A program made the position numbers and the translations under genes. From contig NZ_CALHGC010000115.1 in NCBI RefSeq assembly GCF_938029485.1, forward strand, positions 1-7,892: a stretch of DNA of 7,892 bases, written 5' to 3'. The notes under the pieces were generated by a model that did no database searches, was not told where the DNA came from, and was given only the letters and a program-made list of their open reading frames with translations. Position 1 is the stretch's first letter, and the number at the start of each line of letters is the position of its first letter. Source of the DNA: an uncultured Treponema sp. GTDB taxonomy: Bacteria > Spirochaetota > Spirochaetia > Treponematales > Treponemataceae. Shown here piece by piece: positions 6,113 through 7,892 of this stretch.

Positions 6113-6244
6113 CAAAAGATCAGACCTCACTTATTTTGCGATTCTTATTTATGGAGCGATACAATAAAGTGCGGTGCCTAAATTGCCGAAAGAAAAGGCT
6201 ATATCTTTTGGAAAAGGATAACGGATAACCTTCGCAAGCTCTTT

Positions 6245-6270
6245 ATCCGGCAGTTCCATGCCTGCCGGAT
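6245..6270. terminator. GC-rich hairpin downstream of the alcohol dehydrogenase gene
   Basis: ATCCGGCAG (6245-6253) pairs perfectly with CTGCCGGAT (6262-6270) around an 8-nt loop. It lies 54 bp past the stop of the minus-strand dehydrogenase gene, the right place for a terminator, but no U-run follows on the minus strand (AAAGAG follows). It may instead be a transcript-end stabilising hairpin. Confidence 0.4.
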
Positions 6271-6323
6271 TTCCCGCCGGAATAGCGGACAGCTCGCATT
6301 ATGAATTGACAGCACCAAGCCTT

Positions 6324-7499
6324 TTACAGTGCGGCTTTATAAATTGCAAGGACGTCGGCTGCCGTTAAGGTTTGGAAGCCGAGGATCTTTCCGCTGCGGC
6401 TCCGGTGCATCACAGCCGCTTCCGCCATCTCCTTAAGATGCTCTTCGCCGATACCGACTTCACGCAGCGTCATCGGGATACCGAGCGATGCAAAAAATTC
6501 CGATGTCTTATCGATGGCGGCGTTTGCCGTTTTATACACATCCGCATTTGCGGGCAGCCCCCACACATTGACGCCGTATTCCGCGAGTTTATGCACGGTA
6601 TTGTCGTTCAGTACATGCCGCATCCAATGAGGGGTTAGGATTGCAAGCCCTACCCCGTGCGTAATGTCGTAAAAAGCGCTCAGCTCATGCTCCATCGGGT
6701 GAGCCGACCACATCGTCATCTTTCCGCAGCCTAACAAACCGTTTATCGCCCAAGTACCTGCCCACATCAAATTGGCGCGGGCGTCATAATTATCGGGTTC
6801 CTTCAACGCAATAGGGCCGTAATGGATGCAGGTTTTCAGTACCGCTTCGGCGAACCGGTCTTGCAAGTAAGCCCCGTCGTCCAACGAAAAATAACTTTCA
6901 AACGTATGGCTCATAATATCCGCAGTACCGGCAGCCGTATGCACTTTGGGTACCGAGAACGTGTAGCACGGATCCATCACGGAAAATTTCGGCATAACAA
7001 GAGGAACTTCAAAGCCGAGCTTTTCCTTCGTTTTAAAGTTGGTAATCACGGCGCCGCAATTCATTTCGGAACCCGTCGCCGCAAGAGTCAAAACAGTGCC
7101 GAGCGGAATAACATCCGCCGCAGATGCCTTGTGAGTAACAATGTCCCATGGATCACCGTTATAGTGTGCACCTGCAGCAATCGCCTTAGCGCAATCGATA
7201 GAGCTTCCGCCGCCGATCGGAAGGATAAAATTAAGCTTGTGTTCCCGTACCAGCGCGATGCCTTTTTCAACCTCTTCTATCCGCGGGTTAGGAGAAATAC
7301 CGGCCAGTTCCGCATAAAAGATACCCTTTGATTTTAATTGCTCCGTTACCGTACCGTAAAGCCCGATTTTCTTAATACTCCCTCCACCGTAACAAAGCAA
7401 TACTCTATTGCCGTATTTTAATATCTCATCGGCAAGTCCTTCGATACTGCCTTTCCCGAACAATATCTTTACCGGTACATCAAAAACAAAATTAAACAT
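6324..7499 (-). CDS. Iron-containing (group III) alcohol dehydrogenase, YqhD/BdhA-like
   Basis: A full-length 391-residue iron-type alcohol dehydrogenase of the YqhD/butanol dehydrogenase branch, which interconverts aldehydes and alcohols with NAD(P)H in fermentation or aldehyde detoxification. The N-terminal Rossmann-like half has CYGGGSIKK (36-44) and GGGSSIDCAKA (96-106), followed by TGSEMN (142-147). The four metal ligands are intact and fall at the same numbers as I recall for E. coli YqhD: Asp194 and His198 in TADIMSH, His267 in SAHPMEH, His281 in DITHGVG. The helical C-terminal half is complete. The ATG is backed by a strong GAGGAGGG ribosome binding site. It appears to be a single-gene unit, convergent with tsaC. 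Cofactor preference and physiological substrate cannot be settled from sequence; NADPH and medium-chain or short aldehydes are plausible by similarity. Confidence 0.94.
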   Translation of the reverse strand: MFNFVFDVPVKILFGKGSIEGLADEILKYGNRVLLCYGGGSIKKIGLYGTVTEQLKSKGIFYAELAGISPNPRIEEVEKGIALVREHKLNFILPIGGGSSIDCAKAIAAGAHYNGDPWDIVTHKASAADVIPLGTVLTLAATGSEMNCGAVITNFKTKEKLGFEVPLVMPKFSVMDPCYTFSVPKVHTAAGTADIMSHTFESYFSLDDGAYLQDRFAEAVLKTCIHYGPIALKEPDNYDARANLMWAGTWAINGLLGCGKMTMWSAHPMEHELSAFYDITHGVGLAILTPHWMRHVLNDNTVHKLAEYGVNVWGLPANADVYKTANAAIDKTSEFFASLGIPMTLREVGIGEEHLKEMAEAAVMHRSRSGKILGFQTLTAADVLAIYKAAL

Positions 7500-7503
7500 C
7501 TTA

Positions 7504-7511
7504 CCCTCCTC
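7504..7511 (-). promoter_or_regulatory. Strong ribosome binding site of the alcohol dehydrogenase gene
   Basis: The minus strand reads GAGGAGGG with only 4 nt before the ATG at 7499-7497, a near-perfect Shine-Dalgarno sequence and much the strongest in the window. It suggests high translation and fixes the start. Confidence 0.85.
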
Positions 7512-7640
7512 ATCATTTTATGGAAAAAACGTTTTGATAAACCTATCCGTTTGAGTTTAACATAGAATACATAATTGCGCTATCCTGCATCCTGCATAGT
7601 CTAAAATTTTATACCGTCATAACCTAAAAGTTTTATTTTT

Positions 7641-7753
7641 CTCCGGGGGTTCCCCTCACTCCGTTCGGGTCGCTACGTCCGCTGTTCCGCTACCGCTCCA
7701 TTCCTTCACTTCGTTCCGGAACGCCTTCGGCGCAGCTCCCATCGCTAACCCTT
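7641..7753. repeat. GC-rich island with repeated motifs, probable dispersed intergenic repeat
   Basis: A block clearly richer in G and C than the AT-rich DNA on both sides. It contains the hairpin GGGG-GTT-CCCC (7645-7655), a perfect 12-bp palindrome CGTTCCGGAACG (7712-7723), a UUCG-type hairpin CGCCTTCGGCG (7722-7732), and the near-identical 11-mers TCACTCCGTTC (7656-7666) and TCACTTCGTTC (7706-7716) exactly 50 nt apart. On the minus strand it is a run of GAACG(A/G)AGTGA- and AGCGG-like units. There is no credible start codon or ribosome binding site. Calling it a multi-copy element is inference from its composition and modular look. Confidence 0.55.
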
Positions 7754-7826
7754 AGATTTAATTTGCGATGTTTTTATTTAAGTCATTACGATATAAAAAC
7801 TTACATTAAAACTCGTTATCAGCTAT

Positions 7827-7873
7827 GCTGATGAAGCATCTTCTAAAAATCTAACCGAGTTTTTAGAAGATGC
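7827..7873 (+). repeat. Palindromic intergenic repeat, copy 2
   Basis: GCATCTTCTAAAAA (7836-7849) pairs perfectly over 14 bp with TTTTTAGAAGATGC (7860-7873) around TCTAACCGAG. With the upstream GCTGAT it matches the copy at 4805-4846 in opposite orientation: GCTGAT, short spacer, ATCTTCTAAAAAT-TAACCG-TTTTTAGAA. A small hairpin ATCAGC-TAT-GCTGAT (7818-7832) adjoins it. No U-run follows, so it is not a simple terminator. Confidence 0.75.
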
Positions 7874-7892
7874 CCTATAGCGCTTTCGTTTT

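Larger units (their letters stand above)
5905..6323. other. Convergent intergenic region with palindromic elements, no supported gene
   Basis: The 419 bp between tsaC and the convergent alcohol dehydrogenase gene contain the nested palindrome at 5968-6093, a T-run at 6107-6112, a 25-codon open frame at 6151-6228 and a hairpin at 6245-6270. I see no convincing protein gene, tRNA or promoter. Confidence 0.6.
7500..7892. other. Intergenic region with a GC-rich island and palindromic repeats, no supported gene
   Basis: These 393 bp upstream of the dehydrogenase gene hold no gene I can support. Besides the ribosome binding site they contain short perfect palindromes AAAACGTTTT (7526-7535) and TAAAATTTTA (7602-7611), a GC-rich island (7641-7753), an inverted repeat GTTTTTAT/ATAAAAAC (7770-7777, 7793-7800) and a palindromic repeat (7827-7873). 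No clear promoter for the dehydrogenase gene could be picked out. TTGCGA (7763-7768) and TACGAT (7787-7792) could form a weak plus-strand promoter for a gene beyond the edge. Confidence 0.5.

Noticed and set aside
5972..6181. A 69-codon plus-strand frame
   Set aside because: It is made almost wholly of the nested palindrome, with cysteine-rich random-looking sequence and no ribosome binding site.
6822..7331. A 169-codon plus-strand frame and a smaller minus-strand one
   Set aside because: Both are shadows of the alcohol dehydrogenase gene, whose frame holds all catalytic motifs.
7641..7753. Integron attC-type recombination site
   Set aside because: Some treponemes have integrons and the block is hairpin-rich, but I find no matching RYYYAAC/GTTRRRY end pair and no cassette gene.
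1..7892. CRISPR array, tRNA, rRNA or insertion sequence
   Set aside because: No regularly spaced repeats, cloverleaf, rRNA-like stretch or transposase frame was seen on either strand.

Overview
The window looks like chromosome from a spirochaete, most likely a Treponema of the oral or host-associated kind. The grounds are the moderate GC content, two tandem MptE-like (DUF115) proteins of the type found in flagellar glycosylation (Maf) loci, a very acidic low-complexity protein of a kind common in spirochaetes, and AT-rich intergenic regions carrying palindromic repeats. Genus assignment is inference; no rRNA or marker gene is present.

Layout. Positions 1-4719 hold three genes on the minus strand, read from right to left. 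The first is a 747-residue acidic, largely disordered protein (2476-4719) behind a recognisable promoter. Next comes a 55-bp gap holding a perfect 13-bp hairpin, then a 515-residue DUF115/Maf-like protein (873-2420). Last is a second DUF115/Maf-like protein (876 down to 1) that overlaps the previous gene by ATGA and runs off the left edge. The two DUF115 proteins share N-terminal and core motifs, so they look like diverged tandem duplicates. They probably act together, perhaps in flagellin or surface glycosylation.

Positions 4720-4931 are a divergent intergenic region with the minus-strand promoter, an inverted-repeat cluster and one copy of a palindromic repeat. On the plus strand follow a small FtsB/DivIC-like membrane protein (4932-5381) and, overlapping its end by 26 bp, TsaC, the threonylcarbamoyl-AMP synthase for tRNA t6A modification (5356-5904).

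Positions 5905-6323 lie between convergent genes and hold a large nested imperfect palindrome of about 126 bp, a tiny open frame with a Com-like zinc-ribbon start, and a GC-rich hairpin. A minus-strand iron-dependent alcohol dehydrogenase of the YqhD/BdhA type follows (6324-7499), with intact metal ligands and a strong ribosome binding site.

Positions 7500-7892 have no gene I can support. They hold a sharply GC-rich repeat-like island (about 7641-7753) and a second, inverted copy of the palindromic repeat seen near 4805. I see no tRNA, rRNA, CRISPR array, transposase or phage gene. The least explained material is the acidic protein plus paired DUF115 cluster and the three kinds of intergenic palindromic element.
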